DNA of 64,000 bases, from the NCBI GenBank assembly GCA_903840435.1, contig CAIMFV010000005.1, forward strand, positions 1 through 64,000, read 5' to 3'. Below the pieces are notes generated by a model. The model saw nothing but the letters and a program-made list of their open reading frames with translations. It was not told the DNA's origin and searched no databases. Of the stretch, positions 10,307-19,585 are shown in pieces. Position numbers and translations under genes: made by a program. This DNA is from an uncultured Caulobacterales bacterium (GTDB lineage Bacteria > Pseudomonadota > Alphaproteobacteria > Caulobacterales > Caulobacteraceae). Each line of letters opens with the position of its first letter. The first letter of the stretch is position 1.

Positions 10307-11285
10307 GCTGGCGAACTGCCACGACCTCGCGCCGAAAGCGGAAGAGTTCGGCCGGACGCCCGCCCGTGTCTGCGTCCATCACACCCAAGCCCTCGACCAA
10401 TTCGGTGCGTTCGATCATGCGCCGGAAATTCTGCTTATGCAGGGCGACGCCCGAAATCGATTCGACGGTGCGCTGCAGTTGGGACAGGGTGAATTTCGGC
10501 GGCATGAGATCAAATATGATCGGCCGATATTTTAACTTCCCCCTCAGTCGTCCAAGACCGGTGGCAAGGATGCGCCGGTGATCGGAGGCCATGGGTTGCC
10601 CAAGCCGCGTCAAGGTAGCAGCCTCGGGAAGGGTAGAGAGGCCTCGATCCCGCGCGGCCTCGGCGGCGAGGCCCGCTTCATAGAGAAGCTCGTAGCGCTC
10701 CAAAACCCGCTCTTCGTTCCAGCGTGCGCCATCGAGGGCAAAGAGGGTGCGGATGCGCGAGGCGTGGCCCTCTCGCTGTCGCGGATCATTCTGGCTCAGC
10801 CATCGGCGCAGCGCCGGGGCAATGACCTCGTCGATGATGGCGGGGCGTCCCTCGCGCCAGTCCTCCCAGGGGAAATGATGGCCAAGCGGGGTCCAGCGCG
10901 CGGCACTGGCCGATAGGGTCTCGCCTCGCGCTTCGAGGGTTGGGCTGAGCGCTAAATAGCCAACCGAAATAATGCGGGCGGGTTCGCCTGTTCGGGTCGG
11001 TGGCGAGCGCGCGCCAAGGTCGGCCAAGGGCGCGTCCCGTCCTTTGTCGCCAAAGGTATAGAGCTGTTCGACAAAGCCCAATTCGAAGCCCGTTTGGGCC
11101 GTCACAAAGGCCCGCAACGCCAATTCAAATGTCCGGTCATGGGCGGGGTCAAAGGGACCAGACGGCAGGGCAAGGGCTGCGTCTGGCGCCGAAACGCTCA
11201 GCGCGCAGGCCTCGCCATCCATCACCGAGACAACTACCGCCGACAGGCCAATTGTGATCGGAACCTGGTTCACCTGGGTTGTCAT
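10269..11285 (-). CDS. nrtR: NrtR-type Nudix-related NAD regulator (COG4111)
   Basis: A 338 aa protein with an N-terminal Nudix-like domain and a C-terminal winged-helix region (about 230-330: FTLSQLQRTVESI, HKQNFRRMIER). The catalytic Nudix box is degraded: where the REUxEExGU motif belongs it reads RAFVTAQTGFELG. This loss is expected of NrtR regulators, which bind ADP-ribose as effector and repress NAD biosynthesis or salvage genes. Its start overlaps the end of the upstream HD-hydrolase gene by 4 bases (ATGA), so the pair is coupled. No NAD pathway gene or operator was identified nearby. Confidence 0.8.
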   Translation of the reverse strand: MTTQVNQVPITIGLSAVVVSVMDGEACALSVSAPDAALALPSGPFDPAHDRTFELALRAFVTAQTGFELGFVEQLYTFGDKGRDAPLADLGARSPPTRTGEPARIISVGYLALSPTLEARGETLSASAARWTPLGHHFPWEDWREGRPAIIDEVIAPALRRWLSQNDPRQREGHASRIRTLFALDGARWNEERVLERYELLYEAGLAAEAARDRGLSTLPEAATLTRLGQPMASDHRRILATGLGRLRGKLKYRPIIFDLMPPKFTLSQLQRTVESISGVALHKQNFRRMIERTELVEGLGVMDADTGGRPAELFRFRREVVAVRQPMGLSLPTLREN

Positions 11286-11947
11286 TCCGAGGAAAAGGCA
11301 AGGGTAGGACTGGTGAACCCGGTTGCCTCGGCAAGGGTTGCGAACCGCTGCAGAAAGCGCGCCTCGGCCGCAACCGCTGAGAAGGGGTGGGTTGAGACGG
11401 TAATCTCCTGTGGCGGGGCCCCAAAAATCTGCACCGCCTCCCGCTCTTCAAAGCCCGCTAACTGGATCGCTTCAAAATAGGCGCTGATCCGGTCGGCCCG
11501 CTTGATCAGGGCCGCAATCTCGGTCGGCGGATGGGGAGGTAGGCCAAAGCGCAAATGGATTGCGGCTTCCAGCCGCGCCTCGAACTTCCGGTAATCGAGG
11601 CCAAGCGCGGCTTTGAAGGGCGAAATCATGTCGCCGATCACGTATTCCGGCCCATCGTGCAAAAGGGCACAGAGCCGCCAACGTGCCTCAATTCCAGGGG
11701 AAAGATGGGCGACGACATCTTCGACGATCAAGGAATGTTGCGCCACCGAAAAGGCCTGCTCACCCGAGGTCTGGCCATTCCAACGGGCAACCCGCGCCAG
11801 ACCGTGCGCGATATCCTCAATTTCAATATCAAAGGGGGAGGGGTCTAAGAGGTCAAGTCTGCGGCCCGACAGCATACGCTGCCACGCCCTTGGCCCCGCA
11901 TCTGCGCCTTTGCGTCCTTTGGCTGGTCTCACGCCCACGGCCTCCAC
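11282..11947 (-). CDS. HD-domain phosphohydrolase
   Basis: A 221 aa metal-dependent phosphohydrolase of the HD superfamily (YfbR/YfdR-like). Metal ligands are visible as His71 (VAQHSLIVED), His97-Asp98 (LLHDGPEYVIGD) and a later Asp in KRADRISAYFEA. Relatives act on nucleotides, but the substrate is not determined. It is the first gene of a two-gene unit with the NrtR-like regulator, which hints at nucleotide or NAD metabolism. The first 20 residues are variable, so a slightly later start is possible. Confidence 0.82.
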   Translation of the reverse strand: MEAVGVRPAKGRKGADAGPRAWQRMLSGRRLDLLDPSPFDIEIEDIAHGLARVARWNGQTSGEQAFSVAQHSLIVEDVVAHLSPGIEARWRLCALLHDGPEYVIGDMISPFKAALGLDYRKFEARLEAAIHLRFGLPPHPPTEIAALIKRADRISAYFEAIQLAGFEEREAVQIFGAPPQEITVSTHPFSAVAAEARFLQRFATLAEATGFTSPTLAFSSE

Positions 11948-12014
11948 CTGCTCGCTCCCGCCAAGGGCTGCGAAAGGAACAGGAAATCAAGCCAAAATCG
12001 CCAGGGATACCGCC

Positions 12015-12047
12015 AAAAAAAGAGGGCGGCCCGAAGACCGCCCCCTC
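12015..12047 (-). terminator. Rho-independent terminator of the porin gene
   Basis: On the minus strand a GGGCGG...CCGCCC stem with an 8-base loop is followed by seven T residues. It lies 27 bases beyond the porin stop codon. Confidence 0.8.
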
Positions 12048-12073
12048 CGCGTTAAAGCGTCAATCGCTAAGAC

Positions 12074-13768
12074 CTAGAACGGATAGTAGCGGAAGGACGA
12101 GAAGACCATGCTGTCAGCCGTTGAACCGCCGCCGAGGCTGCCTGGGAAGAGGGCGTTCTCGGTATAGGAATATTGCAAGCCCCATTGCAGGCGACCAAAC
12201 GGTCCTTGGTAGAACTTGTGCCAGAAGCCGAAGGTCACTTGGTCAACCCGCTTCACCTTGCCGGCGCAGGTTCCACCGATCAGAGCGCAACCTGAGTCAT
12301 TGGGGTTGGTATCGCCGAAGCCGTAATAGGTGGTCCCGATCCGATAGGCTTGGCTGTCTTGGGCTTCTTCACCGCCGAAGAGGTAGAGGTCGAGCGTCGG
12401 ATTCGGATGCAGAGTGACGCCCGACAGGATGGCGGTTTCGGCGATTGGCTTGACATTGCCATTCGGATCGAAGGTCGCGTCATTCATGCCCGACGAGCCA
12501 TAGCGGCCAATGCCACGGCCGCGCATAGCCGAGATTTGGAAGTCAAGCAGGTTTGGCACGATCGGACCAGAGGCCGCCCCCCCGAAGGAAACGCCCCACT
12601 TGTCGTGACCAGCGCCGTTTGCAGCGGTCAGGGTGTAGAAGTCACGGCCTAGGCCGAACGCTTCCAAGTGGACCGGGCGGTCCATGAACTTGGTGTCGTA
12701 AGCCACCTTGCCGACGAGGTCGGGATAATGGTTATAGGAGTAGGTCACGAGGCTGTTGAACAACGAGCCGGTTGCCTGCGGTGAGGTCGCGCTGGATGCA
12801 CCCGTCGCGGCATAGGTCGAGGTGATCAGAGTTGCCGGGGCGTTGACAAACACCGACTGCGGATTTTCCGCTGAGACGGCCACGGTCAAGCTCTTATTAA
12901 AATAGGACTTGGTCACGCGCACTTCTGGCGTGCGGGTCCACACGAAGCCAGGAATATATTGGGCGTCGATTTGTGGCGGCAGAAGCTCGCTGCGCGGGGT
13001 CAGGCCCTTTGAGTACTCCGTGGTCAATGACCACATCTGGCCAGCGGCGAGATCGAGGCCCAAATCATCCCAGGTCACTTCGCCGAAAACTTGACGAATG
13101 CGCGGGTTGTAGGCGTTAGCTTCCTTGGAATTGGCGGTTTGCGCCGCGCCGAGGAAGTCAAACTCGCCATAGAAGGTGGCATGGGTGGTGGGATTGATAT
13201 TGCCTTGCACCAGGGCCGAGATCCGGCTCTGACGGGCGGTTTCGCGGAATTCCGACGCTGATTTGCTGGCGACGTTTCCGAGGGGAAGGTTGCCATAGCT
13301 CGAGGCGATATCGGCGCTTTCGCTATGTTGACGATAAACACCTTCCGCGGCGAGGAAGCCACCGAGGGTGATCGAGACGCCCTTATAATAGACTTTGTCG
13401 GTCTTGGGCGCAGCGGCCGCCACTTGCTTCTTGATCTCGGCAGGCACAGCCGCAACTTCAGACTGGATGACGCGGGTCTGTTCGGCGCTTTGCGACGACT
13501 GCGCAGAAATAGCGGCGATGCGCGCAGCGGCGTCTTGCTTGGCTTGGGCCAAGGCGGCGTCTTGCGCGTCAAGGCGCGCTTGCAGGGCGGTCAGCTGCTC
13601 GCGCAAGGCCGAAACTTCGGCGGCGGTTGCGGCGGGCGCGGCCGCGTGGGCGACATGCTTCTTGTGGAGCTTAGGCGCCGCCGCGGCGGCATGGGCGACC
13701 GGGGCAAGGCTCAGCGCGACCAGCGCGCCAAGCGCGGCGCCGCCGCACAGGTGATGCCTGAAATTCAT
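12074..13768 (-). CDS. Outer-membrane porin with N-terminal coiled coil
   Basis: A 564 aa outer-membrane beta-barrel protein. The chosen ATG gives a signal peptide ending APVAHA at about residue 27. It is followed by an Ala-rich linker and a coiled coil (about 50-95, SALREQLTALQARLDAQ) that may span the periplasm or trimerise. The rest, starting near VYYKGVSITLGGF, has alternating strands typical of porins and ends FRYYPF with a terminal Phe, the outer-membrane assembly signal. A clear terminator follows. The in-frame extension upstream (29 residues) lacks signal-peptide character and was dropped. Substrate unknown. Confidence 0.88.
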   Translation of the reverse strand: MNFRHHLCGGAALGALVALSLAPVAHAAAAAPKLHKKHVAHAAAPAATAAEVSALREQLTALQARLDAQDAALAQAKQDAAARIAAISAQSSQSAEQTRVIQSEVAAVPAEIKKQVAAAAPKTDKVYYKGVSITLGGFLAAEGVYRQHSESADIASSYGNLPLGNVASKSASEFRETARQSRISALVQGNINPTTHATFYGEFDFLGAAQTANSKEANAYNPRIRQVFGEVTWDDLGLDLAAGQMWSLTTEYSKGLTPRSELLPPQIDAQYIPGFVWTRTPEVRVTKSYFNKSLTVAVSAENPQSVFVNAPATLITSTYAATGASSATSPQATGSLFNSLVTYSYNHYPDLVGKVAYDTKFMDRPVHLEAFGLGRDFYTLTAANGAGHDKWGVSFGGAASGPIVPNLLDFQISAMRGRGIGRYGSSGMNDATFDPNGNVKPIAETAILSGVTLHPNPTLDLYLFGGEEAQDSQAYRIGTTYYGFGDTNPNDSGCALIGGTCAGKVKRVDQVTFGFWHKFYQGPFGRLQWGLQYSYTENALFPGSLGGGSTADSMVFSSFRYYPF

Positions 13769-13932
13769 AGGGTCGATCCTCTTCTGCAATTGCGCCGCCG
13801 AAAGTTCTCCGACGTCCGTGCGGCATAGGTGGTGTGAGTGACAGGACGGTTTCACTTCTGCGACACTATTGTGAAACGAAACTTCGCGCGCAATGCGACC
13901 TAGGTATGTGTCCTTCGCGCTACAGCGCAGCG

Positions 13933-15543
13933 CTAGATGTTGCAGCGGGCAGGGCGCAATTGGTCTTTTACCGCTTCAGTCATCTCAAGAACCACCGTTT
14001 GCCAATCCCCTGGGCGCGGTTGGCGATATTGTCTGAGTGTCGGGTACCAAGGGCTGTCTTGCCGAGAGATGCCCCATCGCCAACAACTGTCAAAGCGATT
14101 GAGCAGATAGACCTGCTTTCCCAGCGCACCCGCGAGATGGACGACCGCCGTATCGACTGAGACCACGAGATCAAGCCCTTGGATCACCGCCGCCGTATCG
14201 TCAAAATCGAGCAACTCCGGCCCAAGATTTTGAAAATGCGCCGTCCGCGACTTGCACCAGTCCCCGATCTCGGACAGGGCAGCAGGGCCCTTTTGCAGGG
14301 CGATCAGGTCAATCGGCAGGTCAAAGAGGGGAGCGAGCGCGGAGAGGGCAATATTGCGCCTGGCATTGACACTCCAGACGCCAAAGGATTCGTCGCGCTC
14401 CCCCCCGGCCCAGACCAGCCCGACGCGGCATCGATTTGGCGCGCCCAACCGGGCATTCCAGGTGTTCACCTTGTCCGGATCTGGCGCCAGATAGGGTCTT
14501 GGCGCGGCAAGGGCCTGCGGATCCGAAACCTGCAGCGCCGCTGGCAAGCTAATGAAGCTGATTTGAAAATCTGTGGCGGGCGCCGCCTCACCAAATACCG
14601 AAACCGAACACATTCCGCCGACGCGGCGCAGGAGCGAGGCCAGCGGCGGTCGGGTCATCAGATGCACTTGCGCGCCCAAATCCACCACGGGCTTGATGAA
14701 TCTGGCGAAGTGCAGGGTGTCACCAAGCCCTTGCTCGCAGTGGATAAGCAGCGACTTGCCCTCAAGGCTCTCCTTCCCGCTCCATACCGGTGCTGTGAAA
14801 GAGAGGGGGCGACTATAGCGCGCTGATATCGCATATCGGGCTTCATAATCGACGAAGCCTTGGCGCCAGTGTTCCAGGCTGAGGTGCGAAAAGGCCCGAC
14901 TGAATATCGCCTCGGTGAAGCCTGAGTCTTGGGCAATCAGGAAGTCGAATTGGGCCAGCGCCTCTTCATGGCGCATCAGGTCTTGCAACAAGCGGCCACG
15001 CGCCAGTCCCGCCGCCGGATGCCTTGGGTGCAGGGCAAGCACGAAGTCCAGATGGGTAAGCGCCTCCTCGGTCCGCCGCAGCGCGCCAAGGGCGGTGGCT
15101 GTGGAAATGCGGAGGTCAGAATTGAACGGACGCCGATCAAGGCAGGCCGTGGCAAATGCCAAGGCCTCCTCAAACCGCGACTGGCCAAGGAGCGCTGCGC
15201 ACAGGCCTTGCTGGGCCGTCTCATTTTCCGGTTCCCGCTGCAGCGCGTCGCGGGCCGCTTGCTCGGCGAACGGGAACTGGGCAGTTTGCAAGCCGCACGA
15301 AATCATACCGAGCCAAGGCGCGACCCCATTCGGCGCGAGGTTTGAGGCGTGCATATAACGTGAAACCGCATCCTGAAATCTCTTTTCATTCAGGGCTATA
15401 TGGCCAAACTCTAACCAGCCCAGAGCATCCTCAGTGTGGATCTGGAGATAGGCCTGCCAGACCTGTTCGGCCAAGGCGGTTTGACCGGTTTCTTTCAGAC
15501 CTTCAATCAGGCTCACAACGTCAGCAAAGGCGAGGTCGGTCAT
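13933..15543 (-). CDS. TPR protein with C-terminal glycosyltransferase-9-like domain
   Basis: A 536 aa protein. The first 250 residues form tandem tetratricopeptide repeats (DALGWLEFGHIALNEKRF, NETAQQGLCAALLGQSRF and similar). Residues about 265-520 resemble glycosyltransferase family 9: SLLIHCEQGLGDTLHFARF near the start, a RVGLVWAGG segment, and VVSVDTAVVHLAGALGKQVYLL, the family's sugar-nucleotide site. No signal peptide is seen, so it is probably cytosolic. TPR-GT9-like proteins are common in alphaproteobacteria and magnetospirilla. Target unknown. It is transcribed toward the porin but separated from it. Confidence 0.8.
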   Translation of the reverse strand: MTDLAFADVVSLIEGLKETGQTALAEQVWQAYLQIHTEDALGWLEFGHIALNEKRFQDAVSRYMHASNLAPNGVAPWLGMISCGLQTAQFPFAEQAARDALQREPENETAQQGLCAALLGQSRFEEALAFATACLDRRPFNSDLRISTATALGALRRTEEALTHLDFVLALHPRHPAAGLARGRLLQDLMRHEEALAQFDFLIAQDSGFTEAIFSRAFSHLSLEHWRQGFVDYEARYAISARYSRPLSFTAPVWSGKESLEGKSLLIHCEQGLGDTLHFARFIKPVVDLGAQVHLMTRPPLASLLRRVGGMCSVSVFGEAAPATDFQISFISLPAALQVSDPQALAAPRPYLAPDPDKVNTWNARLGAPNRCRVGLVWAGGERDESFGVWSVNARRNIALSALAPLFDLPIDLIALQKGPAALSEIGDWCKSRTAHFQNLGPELLDFDDTAAVIQGLDLVVSVDTAVVHLAGALGKQVYLLNRFDSCWRWGISRQDSPWYPTLRQYRQPRPGDWQTVVLEMTEAVKDQLRPARCNI

Positions 15544-15669
15544 CTGACGCCGGAAATGCGGGGCATGAGAAAGGCCTTGGCCCTAAAGGGGTGGACAAAA
15601 CGTCGCCGCGAAATCACGTTCTAGCGGTATGCGGTCACGCTTGTCGACCCGCCGCCTTGGAGCCTTGCT

Positions 15670-16170
15670 GTGTCGGACCCACCTGGCGTGCATCTTGCGC
15701 AACTGAATGTCGGCCGCCTGCTGGCGCCGCCAGAGGACCCGCGAGTCGCTGAATTTATGAACGCCCTCGATCTCGTCAATGACATTGGAAAAAAGTCACC
15801 TGGATTTATCTGGATGATGGAAGGGTCTGGCGCGCCCAATGTCGGCAATACCGAAACCTATATTGGTGACGATCCGCAGTTCGTCACCAATCTGACCGTG
15901 TGGCAAGACGTGGAGAGCTTGGAAAACTTCGTCTGGAACACCGTCCACCGGAAGTTTTATTTGCGGCGGCGCGAATGGTTTGAGGTGCTGGATCGGATGC
16001 ACCTCGTCCTCTGGTGGGTTCCTGCGGGCCACAGGCCGGACCTCGCGGAAGCGCTGGCGAAACTTGACCACCTCAACCGCAATGGTGGCAGCGCCGAAGC
16101 TTTTGGTTGGTCCGGGCTTAATGAGGCCAAGCTCTGGCGCACCCGTCGCTGCGAAGCCCAAAGCGCTTAA
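15670..16170 (+). CDS. DUF3291 domain protein
   Basis: A 166 aa soluble protein matching DUF3291, a dimeric alpha/beta-barrel-like family of unknown function. It has HLAQLNVGRLLAP at the N-terminus, NLTVWQDVESLENFVWNTVH in the middle, and LVLWWVPAGHRPDLAEAL toward the end; these Trp/His-rich segments are family hallmarks. The start is GTG. It is divergent from the TPR gene. The fold resembles antibiotic-biosynthesis monooxygenase-like domains, but no catalytic role can be claimed. Confidence 0.82.
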   Translation: MSDPPGVHLAQLNVGRLLAPPEDPRVAEFMNALDLVNDIGKKSPGFIWMMEGSGAPNVGNTETYIGDDPQFVTNLTVWQDVESLENFVWNTVHRKFYLRRREWFEVLDRMHLVLWWVPAGHRPDLAEALAKLDHLNRNGGSAEAFGWSGLNEAKLWRTRRCEAQSA

Positions 16171-16179
16171 ACTTGGCGC

Positions 16180-17232
16180 TTAGGTCAGGGCCGGATAGTC
16201 GGTGTATCCCGTCGCATCCGGCGTATAGATTGTGGCGGGCACAAGCGGATTGAGCGGTGCACCGGTGCTCAGCCTTAAAGGCAGATCGGGATTGGCGATA
16301 AAGGCCTTGCCGAATGCGATGGCGTCGGCGTCACCGGCGTCGAGCGCGGCTTGCGCGCTTTCACCGGTGAAATTCTCATTGGCGATATAGACGCCGCCAA
16401 AGCTCTTGCGCAAAGCGGGTCCCAAGCTATCCGGCGCTTGATATTCCCGCGCGCAGATGAAGGCGATACCACGCGCATCGAGTTGGCTGACCACATAGCC
16501 AAAGGTCGCGGCCAGATTGCTGTCGCCCATGGAATGGGCGTCGGCACGGGGTGCGAGGTGCATGCCGACCCGATCACGCCCCCAGACCGAAATCACCGCG
16601 TCGGTCACTTCCAGCATCAAGCGGGCGCGATTTTCAATCGGCCCACCATAGGCATCGGTCCGATGATTGGACCCGTCCTGCAAAAACTGATCGAGCAGAT
16701 AGCCATTAGCGCCGTGAATTTCGACCCCATCGAAACCCGCTGCTTGCGCGCGCTCCGCCCCTTGGCGATAGGCCGCGATCACGCCGGGCAGTTCGTCGAG
16801 ATCGAGCGCCCGCGGCGTCGGATAGGGGCGCTCTGGCCGCAACAGACTGACATGGCCTTGAGCAGCAATGGCGCTGGGCGCGACAGGGGGTCGACCCTCG
16901 TGGAAGATCGGATCGGAAATGCGTCCCACATGCCAGAGTTGCATAAAGATGCGCCCACCAGCCTGATGGACGGCCTGGGTGATCAGTTTCCACCCCTCAA
17001 CTTGGGCATCCGTCCAATCGCCAGGAACGCCCTGATAGCCCACGCCCTGGGGCGTTACGGGCACCGCCTCGGAGATGATCAAGCCAGCTGAAGCCCGTTG
17101 CGCATAATACTGCGCCATCAAGCCGTTAGGCGTCCCACTTGCGCCAGCCCGCAAGCGGGTCAAGGGCGCCATGATCACCCGATTGGGCAGCTCCAAATCG
17201 CCAAGGCGGAGAGGGTCGAACAGGCTTGGCAT
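16180..17232 (-). CDS. nemA: Alkene reductase, old yellow enzyme family
   Basis: FMN-dependent ene-reductase (NemA/OYE class), 350 aa. It reduces activated C=C bonds (enones, maleimides, nitro compounds) with NAD(P)H. The TIM-barrel start SLFDPLRLGDLELPNRV, MAPLTRLRA, the catalytic pair in HGANGYLLDQFLQ and YGGPIENRARL are diagnostic. The chosen ATG has AAGGA upstream; the frame extends 24 codons further with no family similarity. It converges on the DUF3291 gene with only 9 bases between them. The physiological substrate is unknown. Confidence 0.9.
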   Translation of the reverse strand: MPSLFDPLRLGDLELPNRVIMAPLTRLRAGASGTPNGLMAQYYAQRASAGLIISEAVPVTPQGVGYQGVPGDWTDAQVEGWKLITQAVHQAGGRIFMQLWHVGRISDPIFHEGRPPVAPSAIAAQGHVSLLRPERPYPTPRALDLDELPGVIAAYRQGAERAQAAGFDGVEIHGANGYLLDQFLQDGSNHRTDAYGGPIENRARLMLEVTDAVISVWGRDRVGMHLAPRADAHSMGDSNLAATFGYVVSQLDARGIAFICAREYQAPDSLGPALRKSFGGVYIANENFTGESAQAALDAGDADAIAFGKAFIANPDLPLRLSTGAPLNPLVPATIYTPDATGYTDYPALT

Positions 17233-17330
17233 CGGAGGTCCTTGTCGTGCGCGGGCTTGGATTTTGGCGGCGAAGTCTGGCGCACTTAGCCCACCGCGTG
17301 CCACAGGTGCAACTTGAATAAGCGCCGAGC

Positions 17331-18083
17331 CTAGTCCTGTCCGCCCAAAAGGCTGCCCAAAATCCCGCCCATGACGAGCGGGGCAGCTAGCCCCCCACTG
17401 CGCCCACCTTCTGTGGGGAGGTAGCGCGCAATTTCTTCGGCCAGATTGAGGATCGGCATGGATTGCAAATGCACCCGTCCAGGCCCTGTCAGGCAGGCGA
17501 GAAACAACCCCTCGCCGCCGAACAAAATATTGCGAAATCCCGGCACCATCTGAATATCGAAGGAAACCGAGGGATCGTGAACGCCCACATGCCCGGCGTG
17601 GACATAGAGCCTTTCTCCGACCGCGAGGTCCTTATTCACCACCTCGCCCGACAGATCGAGGAAGACGAGACCCGGTCCCGTGACCCGCTGAAGAATGAAC
17701 CCCGCCCCGCCGAAAAAGCCCGCCCCAATGCGCTGCTGCCAGGCGAGCTCCAACGAAACCCCGCGCTCAGCGCACAAGAAGGTCTCCTTCCGACAGATGA
17801 GCGATTGCCCTGGCGCTAAGGGATAGGCGATGATCGAGCCTGGAAAGCGCGGGGCGAACGCCACCGAGGCCCGCCCGCCCTCTGAAGTAAATTCGGTAAC
17901 GAAAAATGAGCCGCCGGTTAGGCTGCGCTTCAATCCGGCGAAGAGCCCGCCGCCGGTATTGGTATGCATGCGCACGCCGTCGGTCATCCAGGCCATGGCG
18001 GCGGTTTGGCTATAGACGGTTTCGCCCGGCTCGAGACCGATCTCAAGCGTCTGCATCACAGTTCCAGAAATCGCGTATTTCAT
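17331..18083 (-). CDS. AIM24 / TIGR00266 family protein
   Basis: A 250 aa protein of the AIM24 family. It is rich in beta-strands and Gly (GAGFFGGAGFILQRVTG, VPGFRNILFGGEGLFLACL), ending with a Gly/Leu-rich tail. The family start (MKYAISGTVMQTLEI, then GAMxW-like AAMAWM) and length fit. Mitochondrial AIM24 is involved in inner-membrane architecture; the bacterial role is undetermined. It is 98 bases upstream of the OYE gene and downstream of the nitrile hydratase genes on the same strand. Confidence 0.85.
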   Translation of the reverse strand: MKYAISGTVMQTLEIGLEPGETVYSQTAAMAWMTDGVRMHTNTGGGLFAGLKRSLTGGSFFVTEFTSEGGRASVAFAPRFPGSIIAYPLAPGQSLICRKETFLCAERGVSLELAWQQRIGAGFFGGAGFILQRVTGPGLVFLDLSGEVVNKDLAVGERLYVHAGHVGVHDPSVSFDIQMVPGFRNILFGGEGLFLACLTGPGRVHLQSMPILNLAEEIARYLPTEGGRSGGLAAPLVMGGILGSLLGGQD

Positions 18084-18195
18084 CGCGCATCCCTCAAGCC
18101 TAAGCGTTCACAGAGCATGTCAGGCCTTCGACGCGGGAGCACCTAAATATTTTGTCACGCGCGGCCAAGGCGCTTGGACGGGGGAGGGGGGCAGC

Positions 18196-18831
18196 CTAAG
18201 ACCCGCGCGCCACCTCGCCCGCTGGCATCAGATAGCTCTGAAATACGCCGACATGGACGGTCGCTGGGTCCGAATCATTCGGCCACAGGTCCTCGGCGCG
18301 GAAGGCGACGTCATAGGTCGGCTCATCCTGGGCCACCACGCCGTGGGCGTGGGCGTCGGGAAAGGGATAGGCGAGGGTTTCTCGCACCACGACGCCGCGC
18401 TTGCCGCGAATATAGGAGGGCAGTCGTGTGTGGCCGGCAAAGTCGACATTGCGCACTTGCACCAGCTCGCCGGACTGAAACCGATAGTTAGGAGTCAGAT
18501 TGGAGCGTCCTGGCGCGCTTGGCGCCGCAAGCGGGAAGGCGCCACCTGCAGCCGCCTCTAGCTCGTTTCGGGTCACGACGCCCTTTTCCACCAGCAGCGT
18601 TGCAAGACTGGTCAGGGTGCGCTCGTAATAGCTTGCGGTCATATAGTGACGCGGCGCCATGCGCTCGATGGCATGCCGGTAGGCATCCATGGTGAAAAGC
18701 CCAAGTCGCACCGCGTGCCCATAGAGCGCATTGACCCGGCACTCCCAGTCTTCGTGAAACACCGGCGCATTCGGCTGGTAGCGCACCGGTCCAAAACCTT
18801 GGCGTCCGCCCATATCGTGCATGCCATCCAT
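18196..18831 (-). CDS. nthB: Nitrile hydratase, beta subunit
   Basis: Beta chain of nitrile hydratase, which hydrates nitriles to amides. At 211 aa it carries the family start MDGMHDMGGRQGFGPV, the helical YYERTLTSLATLLVEKGV segment and the C-terminal SH3-like barrel with FAGHTRLPSYIRGKRGVV. It begins 4 bases after the alpha-subunit stop, so expression is coupled. The order alpha-beta is seen in both Fe- and Co-type operons. No activator gene (P47K or P14K/NhlE type) and no amidase follow; the next gene downstream is AIM24. Confidence 0.93.
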   Translation of the reverse strand: MDGMHDMGGRQGFGPVRYQPNAPVFHEDWECRVNALYGHAVRLGLFTMDAYRHAIERMAPRHYMTASYYERTLTSLATLLVEKGVVTRNELEAAAGGAFPLAAPSAPGRSNLTPNYRFQSGELVQVRNVDFAGHTRLPSYIRGKRGVVVRETLAYPFPDAHAHGVVAQDEPTYDVAFRAEDLWPNDSDPATVHVGVFQSYLMPAGEVARGS

Positions 18832-18834
18832 GAA

Positions 18835-19440
18835 CTAGGTTCCCGGCAGGCGCGACACGCCGATCATGGAGTCCTTGGTGACGATCTCAACCAGCTTCTC
18901 CTCCGGCCAGCCCAGGGTTTCCGGCGGCTGGACCGGGATCACCATGTAGCGGGTGTCGGTAGTCGTATCCCATACCTTGATTTGGGTTGATTGCGGCAGG
19001 TCTAGCCCCATTTCCCGCAAGACCGTGCGCGATTGGCGCACAACGCGTGCGCGATATTCGAGGTCCTTATACCAATCGGGCGGCAGGCCGATAATCGTAA
19101 ACGCAGTGCACGAACAAAGCGTACAGACAATGACATTGTGAAGATCGACAGTGTTTTCCAAAGCGACCAAAAATCGATGGTGCGCAGGCATCGAAAACCC
19201 AAGCTCTGCCGCTGCGGCCTTGCCATCGGTCAACAGGCGTTGGCGAAACTCCGGATCGGTCCAGGCCTTGGCAACGATCCGCGCGCCGTTCCGTGGAACC
19301 CAGTCTTCCTCTGCACTCTGAACGCCGCGCGCAATGGCCGCAGCAGGCTCCATGCCGCGCTCTTCCATCAAGGCCTCAACCGCCGCCGCCCGGTTGATCA
19401 CATCCGCAACCCGCCCACCTGAAATCTCAGAATTATCCAT
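18835..19440 (-). CDS. nthA: Nitrile hydratase, alpha subunit
   Basis: Metal-bearing alpha chain of nitrile hydratase, 201 aa. The metal site reads CTLCSC at residues 106-111; Thr after the first Cys is associated with cobalt-type enzymes and Ser with iron-type. The two later Cys are the ones oxidised to sulfinic/sulfenic acid in the family. GLPPDWYKDLEYRARVV after the site is also conserved. The ATG gives the expected N-terminus MDNSEISGGR; the long open frame upstream overlaps the promoter and the divergent XRE gene. Metal type is inferred from one residue and should be treated as likely. Confidence 0.93.
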   Translation of the reverse strand: MDNSEISGGRVADVINRAAAVEALMEERGMEPAAAIARGVQSAEEDWVPRNGARIVAKAWTDPEFRQRLLTDGKAAAAELGFSMPAHHRFLVALENTVDLHNVIVCTLCSCTAFTIIGLPPDWYKDLEYRARVVRQSRTVLREMGLDLPQSTQIKVWDTTTDTRYMVIPVQPPETLGWPEEKLVEIVTKDSMIGVSRLPGT

Positions 19441-19585
19441 GGCCGAAATCCTTGCGCGGTGAGACCCAATCATTGAAGCATTTTCGCCGCGGTCGGCAAA
19501 TGGGAAAGTCCTACAGAAAGGCGTAGAGAGATATCCCAACGCATCCCGCTTACCTCGCGCTGCGCCGAGCCAAGGAGATCGACGC

